Virus record (IMG/VR): IMGVR_UViG_3300021964_000069
Span: 1 to 59,799 of that record
From: a virus
Direction: 5' to 3' (one strand)
DNA length: 59,799 bases
Positions 7,522-12,663 of the stretch are shown in pieces. The notes beneath the pieces were generated by a model that worked only from the letters and a program-made list of their open reading frames with translations, made no database searches and had not been told where the DNA came from. The translations under genes were made by a program, and so were the position numbers. Positions within the stretch are counted from its first letter, which is position 1. Each line of letters starts with the position of its first letter.

Positions 7522-8359
7522 AATTACGAAATGCTTTTGCTCGAGGAAAACGATATGCACCACCGGGTGTACGTTCGAAATACTCGAACGTTAATTGCTT
7601 GCCAATCAAGCTTTTACGGATAGACCAGATACGTTTGCGTTCTGGAATTGTAAGTGAGGGCCAAGGTACTTCTACAGCGAGTCCATTATTATCGGTGCCG
7701 AGAAATTTACCGAGCCCGTTTTTAAATTTGCCTTGACCTTCAATATAGCCAGTGACCGTGATCTCGGTATCTGACCAGTCTTTAACTTTTTGTAGTGTGT
7801 AACTGCGTTTTTGTTCATAAGGTTTGTTTTGTCTAAGTATAGAGCCTTCATAGCCGTTTGCTTTGTTTTGTTTATGGAATTTATTTAAGTCAGCTTGTGA
7901 CCAGATAACTTTGGTTTCAACTTCGTGTAAAAATTTTAGTTTGTACTTGCTTTTAAGATTTGTAATTGCAAGAGTACGATCTATAAAATCAACATTAGAA
8001 AAGCCTGTTGCTTCAAATAAATCGTAGCAATGAAATTGTGAATAGCTAGCGGCTTCAAATTTGTCTTGCTGCGTAGGTTTTTGCTTACGAACAAGTGAAA
8101 TTATTTTGTTGAAATTATTTTTAAACTTATGGTTATAAAGCTCACCATCAAGAATGAGATAAGGATTATCAGCAAAAAGTGGTTTAAGCTCAGTGAGTAT
8201 ATGCTTACAATTGTGGAACCGTTTATTGTTTCGGCTAAATGCACCATCTTTTGTAATGTAGCAACGGACTCCGTCAAGCTTTGGTTGAACAAAGTGTGTT
8301 TCATTAAAGTCAATTGTTTTGGATACTGGGTGAGCCAGCATGGGTTTAAAGGTTGTCAT
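7514..8359 (-). CDS. ATP-dependent DNA ligase (T7-like)
   Basis: This enzyme seals nicks in replicating DNA using ATP. Motif I KLDGVR contains the adenylated lysine, followed by motif III LDGELY, motif IV YEGSILR and motif V LQKVKDW. A C-terminal OB-fold region (ITVTGYIEGQGKFKNGLGKFLG, FEYFERTPGGAYRFPR) completes a compact phage ligase. I chose the ATG giving MTTFKPMLAHPV; an in-frame ATG seven codons upstream is also possible. The start overlaps the previous gene by about 14 bases. It probably works with the leftward replication genes in processing Okazaki fragments and recombination intermediates. Confidence 0.92.
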   Translation of the reverse strand: MTTFKPMLAHPVSKTIDFNETHFVQPKLDGVRCYITKDGAFSRNNKRFHNCKHILTELKPLFADNPYLILDGELYNHKFKNNFNKIISLVRKQKPTQQDKFEAASYSQFHCYDLFEATGFSNVDFIDRTLAITNLKSKYKLKFLHEVETKVIWSQADLNKFHKQNKANGYEGSILRQNKPYEQKRSYTLQKVKDWSDTEITVTGYIEGQGKFKNGLGKFLGTDNNGLAVEVPWPSLTIPERKRIWSIRKSLIGKQLTFEYFERTPGGAYRFPRAKAFRNYE

Positions 8360-8648
8360 ATTCTTGTTTGATTTTGTCATATATTTCTTGTAATTCAATT
8401 AATAATTCGTATTTTTCTTCGTTAATAAGCTTTTGTCTTTGAGAATCAAGCTGCTGCAATTGTAATAATAATATATCTTTTTGAGAAGTATTTTTAATAT
8501 TACCAAAACCATCAACGTTTTGATGGAAAAATTGTTCAGGGGGCATAGGATCCCACACTTTAATTGTTTTATCAAAGTATTGAATTATATGCTCTAATAT
8601 AATTCTAGCCATTTTTTTGGCTATTTCGTCTATTTCTTCAGGCGTCAT
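8346..8648 (-). CDS. Hypothetical coiled-coil protein, 100 aa
   Basis: The N-terminal half is a helical segment (MTPEEIDEIAKKMARIILEHIIQYFDKT) and the C-terminal half is a long amphipathic helix (LLLQLQQLDSQRQKLINEEKYELLIELQEIYDKI). This helix resembles the short UVR-type helical hairpin used in protein-protein contacts, but the match is weak. It overlaps the ligase at its end and the next gene at its start, so it belongs to the same transcript. The function is unknown. Confidence 0.65.
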   Translation of the reverse strand: MTPEEIDEIAKKMARIILEHIIQYFDKTIKVWDPMPPEQFFHQNVDGFGNIKNTSQKDILLLQLQQLDSQRQKLINEEKYELLIELQEIYDKIKQEYDNL

Positions 8649-8919
8649 TTGTTAATTGTTTAGCTATATAAACTGAATAAGGTTCAATAGGTGTTTTGTA
8701 TTTAAGTTTATCAAAATGATGGTTATCAATAATTGAAGCTAAATATTGCCACATACGCAAATTACGTATATTGCCAGCAATTTCAGTGTATAGCAATTCG
8801 GGCCATTGCTCGTGGTGCCGTGCTCTAAACTTGTCGCGAATATCTAAACGCAGTGTAGCAACTTTAGATATAATCATTGCTTCAATGCGATCGTCATAAT
8901 ATTGTTTATTCATTTTCAT
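8638..8919 (-). CDS. Hypothetical protein, 93 aa
   Basis: I took the ATG giving MKMNKQYYDDRIEAMI; a second ATG two codons later is equally possible. The protein is helical, with a conserved-looking histidine/tryptophan patch (RARHHEQWPELLY, NLRMWQYLASIIDNHH). No family is recognised. It overlaps both neighbours by roughly ten bases in a tightly coupled operon. Confidence 0.6.
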   Translation of the reverse strand: MKMNKQYYDDRIEAMIISKVATLRLDIRDKFRARHHEQWPELLYTEIAGNIRNLRMWQYLASIIDNHHFDKLKYKTPIEPYSVYIAKQLTNDA

Positions 8920-9223
8920 ATCGTTCAATATAATCATTTACTTCATATTCCGGCAAACGACTTTCAATATCATCAACATATATTATAGCTTCACCACCAC
9001 CAATTGCGTCAGCAGTTTCTTTAATACGATCAATAATAGTATCAAAGTCTGGTTCATAATAATACGTGTCATATTCCCAATCAATATTTTTATGATCATT
9101 TGTCATAACGGTTAGCTCATAGCCATCAGCTGTATTCCAAGTGCTAATCTCAAGATCGGGATAGCCTCGATAGTCGTCAGTAATTTGTGCTACATTTAGT
9201 AGCTCAGCTAGTTTTTCAATCAT
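8906..9223 (-). CDS. Acidic hypothetical protein, 105 aa
   Basis: This very acidic protein (many Asp/Glu/Tyr, for example DWEYDTYYYEPDFDTIIDRI and the C-terminal YERYENE) has a predicted alpha/beta pattern. Strong negative charge is typical of DNA-mimic or inhibitor proteins encoded by phages, but that is only a suggestion. It is the first protein gene downstream of the tRNA pair on this strand. Confidence 0.6.
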   Translation of the reverse strand: MIEKLAELLNVAQITDDYRGYPDLEISTWNTADGYELTVMTNDHKNIDWEYDTYYYEPDFDTIIDRIKETADAIGGGEAIIYVDDIESRLPEYEVNDYIERYENE

Positions 9224-9245
9224 TATATTTAATTTAAAAAGTTAG

Positions 9246-9318
9246 TTGCGTGGGCAGGATTCGAACCTGCGACCTCAGGGTTATGAGCCCTGCGAGCTGG
9301 CCACTGCTCTACCACGCT
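9246..9318 (-). tRNA. Initiator tRNA-fMet (anticodon CAT)
   Basis: This 73-base tRNA folds canonically. The acceptor is AGCGTGG/CCACGCA with an unpaired A1-A72 end and discriminator A. The D stem is GAGC/GCTC, the anticodon stem CAGGG/CCCTG with loop CTCATAA, and the T stem GCAGG/CCTGC with loop TTCGAAT. The mismatched first pair, the three consecutive G-C pairs at the base of the anticodon stem and the A11-U24 pair are initiator hallmarks, and the body resembles bacterial tRNA-fMet. The anticodon is at 9283-9285. CCA is not encoded, so the host nucleotidyl transferase must add it. Confidence 0.93.
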
Positions 9319-9325
9319 AAAAAAT

Positions 9326-9568
9326 GCAAGTGCACAGACTGGTGGATTTTTATCTGTACTTTAGTCCAGTAATACTTGCTGAGTCTCACCATTGCTTTTC
9401 GTTCACCCTTGCAAGAGGTACGTCGGTTTTTTGACTCTATATAAGATACCGAGGGCGCAGCACATTACCTGTCTTTTTAACTAGTATTATTGCTCGTCAG
9501 CATTCCCTCGGTGTAATATTAATGCTTCTCTGAGTAATGCCTTACTACGCGGTTTTCACTAATATTAC
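9326..9568 (-). ncRNA. Candidate structured non-coding RNA between the two tRNA-type genes
   Basis: This stretch of about 243 bases lacks a credible ORF but contains a chain of perfect inverted repeats in tandem. They are 9326-9331 with 9374-9379, enclosing 9338-9342 with 9366-9370; 9381-9385 with 9433-9437; 9448-9455 with 9505-9512 (ACCGAGGG/CCCTCGGT); and 9513-9521 with 9560-9568 (GTAATATTA/TAATATTAC). Together they tile most of the interval as successive stem-loops. Strand is assumed from the flanking RNA genes. I recognise no RNase P, 6S, group I intron or tmRNA tag. It could be a functional RNA or a multi-hairpin processing spacer. Confidence 0.55.
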
Positions 9569-9573
9569 TTTTG

Positions 9574-9649
9574 TGGACGTGGGAGGAGTCGAACCTCCGT
9601 TTGCTGATAGTGTACTTTCGAACTTTGTCAGCACTTACCCGGCACGCCC
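9574..9649 (-). ncRNA. tRNA-like RNA with no anticodon arm
   Basis: The 5' GGGCGTG pairs with 3' CACGTCC (7 bp including G3-U70, the alanine identity pair), discriminator A. A perfect T arm (GGAGG/CCTCC around TTCGACT) is present. Where a D arm and anticodon arm should be, there is no D stem; instead a single helix TGCTGA/TCAGCA encloses a segment that can form GTTC-GAAA-GTAC, capped by a GNRA tetraloop. No 5-bp stem with a 7-base loop can be found, so no anticodon can be assigned. The layout recalls the tRNA-like domain of tmRNA with everything beyond the first helix removed. It begins one base after the upstream stop codon. Confidence 0.6.
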
Positions 9650-9650
9650 A

Positions 9651-9842
9651 TTATTTGCGTCGCCAAGATCGGTGCACTGCTGCACTTGTTGCTTGGTCAA
9701 CGACTTGTATTTCTAACACTTGTTTGCTACCGATTATAGGAACATAGCTATATAATTGTGTATCAGAACATTGCACACATTTATTATAACCTAAATCTAA
9801 TCTTGCTTGTGGCATTGTGTTGCCGCATCTACAGTATTTCAT
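9651..9842 (-). CDS. Small zinc-ribbon protein (DksA/TraR-like C4)
   Basis: This 63-residue protein starts MKYCRCGNTMPQARLDLG and continues NKCVQCSDTQLY, giving a CxC...CxxC zinc ribbon like that of DksA/TraR and many phage homologues. Such proteins may bind the RNA polymerase secondary channel or act as small zinc proteins in host takeover. An ATG three codons upstream is an alternative start. The start overlaps the preceding gene; the stop is followed after one base by the tRNA-like RNA, implying co-transcription and processing. Confidence 0.7.
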   Translation of the reverse strand: MKYCRCGNTMPQARLDLGYNKCVQCSDTQLYSYVPIIGSKQVLEIQVVDQATSAAVHRSWRRK

Positions 9843-10044
9843 ATTGAGCATTTATTTTTATATATTGATTATTTTCATTCCAAGCGTCTGCTGACATATA
9901 ACCTACGCGTTGATAAACATAATTATCAAGGTGTTGCATCATTTGTTTACGCTCACTTGTTAATTCAGGCTTTTTGCATTTTTTAATAAAGTGAATAACT
10001 CTTGCGCCGTTATCATTTTCGCCATAAAATACCCAGTTTTTCAT
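9829..10044 (-). CDS. Hypothetical protein, 71 aa
   Basis: This small basic protein (MKNWVFYGENDNGARVIHFIKKCKK...) has a beta-rich start and a helical middle (SERKQMMQHLDNYVYQRVGYMSADAW). It overlaps both neighbours by a few bases. No family is recognised; it is one of the early microgenes. Confidence 0.55.
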   Translation of the reverse strand: MKNWVFYGENDNGARVIHFIKKCKKPELTSERKQMMQHLDNYVYQRVGYMSADAWNENNQYIKINAQYEIL

Positions 10045-10187
10045 AATTGTTGGTTTAATATATAATTTATTACTTGCGATGGTGTACCAATTAATGTACG
10101 CTCTTCGTCATATAAATCTTGATAAACTAATTTATAGAACTTTGGCTTATGTATAGCAAATTGTGTATCAAACTTATTCCCGGCCAT
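10041..10187 (-). CDS. Hypothetical protein, 48 aa
   Basis: The ATG that gives MAGNKFDTQFAIHKPKFYKL lies just after the stop of the previous gene; a longer reading would use a non-ATG start inside that gene. The protein has 48 residues and ends in a short helix (SQVINYILNQQL). No function can be assigned. Confidence 0.5.
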   Translation of the reverse strand: MAGNKFDTQFAIHKPKFYKLVYQDLYDEERTLIGTPSQVINYILNQQL

Positions 10188-10188
10188 C

Positions 10189-10383
10189 TTACTCGTATTC
10201 AAATTCAATATAGTTACTAAGCTTTGCAGCAAAATATTCTACGATTTCGTCGTATTCAAAACCTTCTTCTAATAAAGGTATAAGCTTTTCAATTTGGTAA
10301 CGCACTGCGAATTCGTCAATACTTTCATCCATTTTTTTAAACTTTGCTTGATAGTTTAAATAGTTATTTAAATTACTGTTCAT
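10189..10383 (-). CDS. Acidic hypothetical protein, 64 aa
   Basis: Starting with MNSNLNNYLNYQAKFKKMDES, this is an acidic helical protein with a C-terminus rich in Glu (EGFEYDEIVEYFAAKLSNYIEFEYE). The ATG overlaps the stop of a 35-residue frame (ATGAACAGTAA). A perfect-spacer promoter element lies about 50 bases upstream of the start and probably drives it. A GTG start would extend it but would place it within the promoter region. Confidence 0.55.
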   Translation of the reverse strand: MNSNLNNYLNYQAKFKKMDESIDEFAVRYQIEKLIPLLEEGFEYDEIVEYFAAKLSNYIEFEYE

Positions 10384-10480
10384 AATCGTTAATTTGTAAT
10401 TGGTTAAACATTTCTTTAATTTCTTCACTTATATTATCACAATCAAAATTATTTTGTTGTGTACTTTTTAATAAATACAT
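10373..10480 (-). CDS. Possible small protein, 35 aa, spanning a promoter element
   Basis: This ATG frame (MYLLKSTQQNNFDCDNISEEIKEMF...) runs through the promoter-like repeat, which here reads in frame as KSTQQNNFDCDN. It overlaps the previous gene's stop and the next gene's start. The coding reading may be accidental: the DNA repeat is conserved at places where it is not translated. No family is recognised. Confidence 0.35.
   Translation of the reverse strand: MYLLKSTQQNNFDCDNISEEIKEMFNQLQINDYEQ
10431..10467 (-). promoter_or_regulatory. Leftward bipartite promoter element, copy 1
   Basis: Read on the minus strand this is AAAGTACACAACAA, 13 bases, GTGATAATAT. Both boxes match the shared consensus with identical spacing. 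GATAAT resembles a -10 hexamer and the first box would sit at about -35. It precedes the 64-residue acidic gene. Confidence 0.7.
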
Positions 10481-10659
10481 AAAATATTTTTTATTTTTTT
10501 TACAGCATTACGCTCACGAGTCTGATTCATTTCATACCAAGCTAAATGCGTTTCTTGTTCATTTAATGTTAATCCGCCTTTGTTAATACGATTTTCAATA
10601 ATACGCATTTTGTTTCTAGCGTCGTCAACAATTTTATTTAGTTCAGTTATTTGTTTCAT
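10468..10659 (-). CDS. Hypothetical helical protein, 63 aa
   Basis: The ATG giving MKQITELNKIVDDARNKMRIIENRINKGG follows the upstream stop directly; four more codons would need a TTG start. The protein is mostly one charged coiled-coil-like helical hairpin (TLNEQETHLAWYEMNQTRERNAVKKIKN). No family is recognised. Its stop abuts a promoter element. Confidence 0.55.
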   Translation of the reverse strand: MKQITELNKIVDDARNKMRIIENRINKGGLTLNEQETHLAWYEMNQTRERNAVKKIKNILCIY

Positions 10660-10660
10660 A

Positions 10661-10861
10661 TTAATATCCAAATTTTAAATAATGTTTAATTGTGTTAACG
10701 CTTGCTTTATTGAAAGCGTGTACTCTATCTCTATATTTTTGATCGGTACAATATTTTTTCATTGCATTTACATTAGTAATACCGTGGTCAACACCGTATT
10801 TTTCTTCAAATTTAGCTATTTGTTTTAGCTTAGCGTCCATCATTTCTTTAGTTATATTCAT
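10661..10861 (-). CDS. Hypothetical protein, 66 aa
   Basis: This helical, basic small protein starts MNITKEMMDAKLKQIAKFEEKYGVDHG and has a positively charged centre (KKYCTDQKYRDRVHAFNK). Its start overlaps the preceding gene's stop in an ATGA junction. It is an early microgene of unknown function. Confidence 0.55.
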   Translation of the reverse strand: MNITKEMMDAKLKQIAKFEEKYGVDHGITNVNAMKKYCTDQKYRDRVHAFNKASVNTIKHYLKFGY

Positions 10862-11025
10862 TTGTTTAATTGTTTTAATAATGCTTGAAACACTTCATTA
10901 TGAAATTTCATATATTCATCTCCATCCATTTCTTCAATTTCTTCGTCCATTTGCCAGTCAATTAAATTATATATTTCTTCTAATACAACTGGTTGTAATT
11001 TGTCGGCTAAATCTTCTGCTGTCAT
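10858..11025 (-). CDS. Acidic hypothetical protein, 55 aa
   Basis: This 55-residue, strongly acidic helical protein begins MTAEDLADKLQPVVLEEIYNLIDW and includes MDEEIEEMDGDEYM. It starts 15 bases after a perfect-spacer promoter element and couples to the next gene by an ATGA overlap. Both the promoter and the junction support it as real, despite its size. Acidic early phage proteins often inhibit host enzymes, but nothing specific can be claimed. Confidence 0.6.
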   Translation of the reverse strand: MTAEDLADKLQPVVLEEIYNLIDWQMDEEIEEMDGDEYMKFHNEVFQALLKQLNK

Positions 11026-11040
11026 TTTATTTATTTTATT

Positions 11041-11077
11041 ATATTATCACAGTATTATTAATTTTGTTGTGTACTTT
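11041..11077 (-). promoter_or_regulatory. Leftward bipartite promoter element, copy 2
   Basis: The minus strand reads AAAGTACACAACAA-N13-GTGATAATAT, both boxes perfect. The element begins at the stop codon of the upstream gene and ends 15 bases before the next ATG, so it fills the intergenic gap. Confidence 0.72.
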
Positions 11078-11394
11078 TATTCAGTTTCAAGTACTTTTTC
11101 CATTTCATACCAATTTACGGTATCGTCATGGTTATTTAATAAGTCATATAAGGCTGAATAGGCAGCTTGTTGCCAGTTATTAGCTCGACCAAATGTATCA
11201 TGATTTTGAAATACATCATAATCTAAATTGTCAATGATTAGTTTACATTCATAATTGTATATAACTTTATTGTCAAGCCATTCGTTTTGAAATGTATAGA
11301 AATCATCTTGATCGTTTATATCACCTTGGTGAAAAGCATACCAAGCATCATCACCAAATTCATGTACTAATTTATCTGCTTCAGTCCAGTTCAT
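11077..11394 (-). CDS. Acidic hypothetical protein, 105 aa
   Basis: This acidic, aromatic-rich protein has recognisable blocks (TFQNEWLDNKVIYNYECKLIIDNLDYDVFQNHDTFGRANNWQQAAYSALYDLL) that look like a conserved small phage family, although I cannot name it. Its helical pattern and many Asn/Asp/Tyr residues suggest a compact soluble domain. The stop codon is the first base pair of a promoter element. Confidence 0.6.
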   Translation of the reverse strand: MNWTEADKLVHEFGDDAWYAFHQGDINDQDDFYTFQNEWLDNKVIYNYECKLIIDNLDYDVFQNHDTFGRANNWQQAAYSALYDLLNNHDDTVNWYEMEKVLETE

Positions 11395-11399
11395 ATTAT

Positions 11400-11513
11400 T
11401 TATTTTAAAGTCATTGTTAGTAATTCAAATTCATCGTTTGTTATAATTCCTTCCATTAAAGCTAGGAATTCTTTTGAAACGTCTCGACCTGTGTATTTAT
11501 TTGTTATAATCAT
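11400..11513 (-). CDS. Possible small protein, 37 aa
   Basis: This ATG frame (MIITNKYTGRDVSKEFLALMEG...) overlaps the stop of the upstream gene in an ATGA junction, an arrangement repeated throughout this block. It fills the gap before the 105-residue gene. It has mixed charge and no recognised family. Confidence 0.45.
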   Translation of the reverse strand: MIITNKYTGRDVSKEFLALMEGIITNDEFELLTMTLK

Positions 11514-11710
11514 AATTTACTAAATATTTCTAAGATTTCTAATTCATTTTTGTAATCTACTTTTTGTAAGTCTGTTAATTCATACATAGAGTCTACGTCA
11601 GCTGTATGTTTTATAAAGTTTTTTGCTGTAAAATAGATTGTATCTATTTGTTGTTGAGTTAATTTAATTGCTTTCATATCATTTATTACATTTACAAAGT
11701 ATTGTTTCAT
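11510..11710 (-). CDS. Hypothetical protein, 66 aa
   Basis: This helical protein starts MKQYFVNVINDMKAIKLTQQQIDTIYF and ends in an acidic helix (KNELEILEIFSKL). Its stop overlaps the next small ORF's start. The function is unknown. Confidence 0.55.
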   Translation of the reverse strand: MKQYFVNVINDMKAIKLTQQQIDTIYFTAKNFIKHTADVDSMYELTDLQKVDYKNELEILEIFSKL

Positions 11711-11716
11711 ATTTAT

Positions 11717-11782
11717 TTATTTTTTGTCACACTCATTCAACAGTTTTTTATATGGTATCAGAAAATTGGTATAAACCTCCAT
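11717..11782 (-). CDS. Possible micro-ORF, 21 aa
   Basis: This very short frame (MEVYTNFLIPYKKLLNECDKK) fills the space between two microgenes. It is supported only by position and could be spacer. Confidence 0.25.
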   Translation of the reverse strand: MEVYTNFLIPYKKLLNECDKK

Positions 11783-11791
11783 ATTTTTATT

Positions 11792-11941
11792 TTATACTTC
11801 TTCTACTAAAAATATATTGTCACTTCCAAAATGTTTTATAACTTTTTCAATACTATCACTTTTCATATACTTAACGAACGGACGTACATTTCCATTTTTA
11901 TCTTTCCAACTTGTAGTTTTAATTACTTTAAACATTTTCAT
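11792..11941 (-). CDS. Small basic hypothetical protein, 49 aa
   Basis: This 49-residue frame (MKMFKVIKTTSWKDKNGNVRPFVKYMKSDS...VEEV) has an alternating beta pattern and a net positive charge. It reads as a compact beta-hairpin-helix domain. An internal ATG two codons downstream is an alternative start. No family is recognised. Confidence 0.5.
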   Translation of the reverse strand: MKMFKVIKTTSWKDKNGNVRPFVKYMKSDSIEKVIKHFGSDNIFLVEEV

Positions 11942-11954
11942 AATTTCTAATTTT

Positions 11955-12089
11955 TTATTTATTCATTTCAATAATTTCATTATATATTTCGTCTATTTCT
12001 TCTACACTAAATGTTAGTAAATCTTTAAGATCTTTTTCATTATGTGTGTTTTTAATATAATTTTTAATGAATTTTATTTTGTTTTTCAT
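11955..12089 (-). CDS. Small hypothetical protein, 44 aa
   Basis: This 44-residue helical frame (MKNKIKFIKNYIKNTHNEKDLKDLL...) starts 23 bases downstream of a perfect-spacer promoter element, the same geometry as its neighbours. This makes it likely to be expressed. The function is unknown. Confidence 0.5.
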   Translation of the reverse strand: MKNKIKFIKNYIKNTHNEKDLKDLLTFSVEEIDEIYNEIIEMNK

Positions 12090-12111
12090 GTTTACTATTT
12101 TATTTACATTA

Positions 12112-12148
12112 ATATTATCACTTTATTATAAATATTGTAGTGTACTTT
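12112..12148 (-). promoter_or_regulatory. Leftward bipartite promoter element, copy 3
   Basis: The minus strand is AAAGTACACTACAA-N13-GTGATAATAT. The first box overlaps the last codons of the upstream gene (read as KSTLQYL), and the second lies between genes. The next ATG is 23 bases downstream. Confidence 0.7.
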
Positions 12149-12347
12149 TTGGAATATTTTCAACATTAATAAAACTAAAACCTTTATTTGTAAATTCAAT
12201 TAAGTTATCTTCTTTTAAGTAGAATTTGAATTCTAGTAAATCATTTATTTTAAAACCTATATATTTGTTGTTATTAAATTTAAACTTTTTAGTATTTATA
12301 AGTTTTGATTTGTAGTGATTAGTTTTTAATTTTGCTAAATTTGACAT
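12126..12347 (-). CDS. Basic hypothetical protein, 73 aa
   Basis: This lysine- and asparagine-rich protein (MSNLAKLKTNHYKSKLINTKKFKFNNN...) has a beta-rich middle (YIGFKINDLLEFKFYLKEDNLIEF). Its C-terminal codons overlap a promoter element, and another element lies 24 bases upstream of its start. It is an early microgene with no recognised family. Confidence 0.55.
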   Translation of the reverse strand: MSNLAKLKTNHYKSKLINTKKFKFNNNKYIGFKINDLLEFKFYLKEDNLIEFTNKGFSFINVENIPKSTLQYL

Positions 12348-12370
12348 ATTGTTATTTTTTATTTACATTT

Positions 12371-12407
12371 ATATTATCACTTTGTTATAAAGTTTGTAGT
12401 GTACTTT
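12371..12407 (-). promoter_or_regulatory. Leftward bipartite promoter element, copy 4
   Basis: The minus strand is AAAGTACACTACAA-N13-GTGATAATAT, followed by an ATAAATGTAAATAAAA leader shared with the copy to its right. It starts at the stop codon of the upstream gene. Confidence 0.75.
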
Positions 12408-12602
12408 TTAGATTAATTCTAATTTATAAAAATATTCACATCTTTTATAAAACTCTTCTAAAGCTTCATTATATTCCATTTCTACTCCTAAATCTTTGAA
12501 AGCAAATCTTACTATTAAGTTTTCATTTTCTATTTGGTTTTTACTTCCATAATAGTTGATATTTTTTAATAACTTTAACTCTTTCCTAATAATTTCTAAC
12601 AT
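12408..12602 (-). CDS. Hypothetical protein, 64 aa (first leftward gene)
   Basis: This is the first gene of the leftward block, 25 bases downstream of the outermost promoter element, so it is probably among the earliest expressed. It encodes a mixed-charge helical protein (MLEIIRKELKLLKNINYYGSKNQ... LEEFYKRCEYFYKLELI). No family is recognised; host takeover is a guess from position. Confidence 0.58.
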   Translation of the reverse strand: MLEIIRKELKLLKNINYYGSKNQIENENLIVRFAFKDLGVEMEYNEALEEFYKRCEYFYKLELI

Positions 12603-12626
12603 TATTCTTATATTTTATTTACATTT

Positions 12627-12663
12627 ATATTATCACTTTATAATAATATTTGTTGTGTACTTT
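12627..12663 (-). promoter_or_regulatory. Leftward bipartite promoter element, copy 5
   Basis: The minus strand reads AAAGTACACAACAA-N13-GTGATAATAT with the ATAAATGTAAATAAAA leader. It is the outermost copy, with only non-coding sequence upstream, which argues that the repeat is a promoter rather than an intergenic RNA signal. Confidence 0.78.

Noticed and set aside
9320-9573. Group I intron between the two tRNA-type genes
   Set aside because: Some GACT/AGTC pairs resemble the P7 core on one strand, but they lie on the strand opposite the RNA genes or in the wrong order, and no complete core was seen.
9320-9649. Conventional tmRNA gene
   Set aside because: No tag ORF ending in Ala-Ala before a stop and no 5' GGATTCGAC-type D-loop were found. 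The 5' and 3' halves of the acceptor are contiguous, unlike one-piece or permuted tmRNA.
10881-11183. Plus-strand 100-residue frame overlapping microgenes
   Set aside because: It reads through the complement of two minus-strand genes and a promoter element. Its leucine/phenylalanine-rich composition is an antisense effect.
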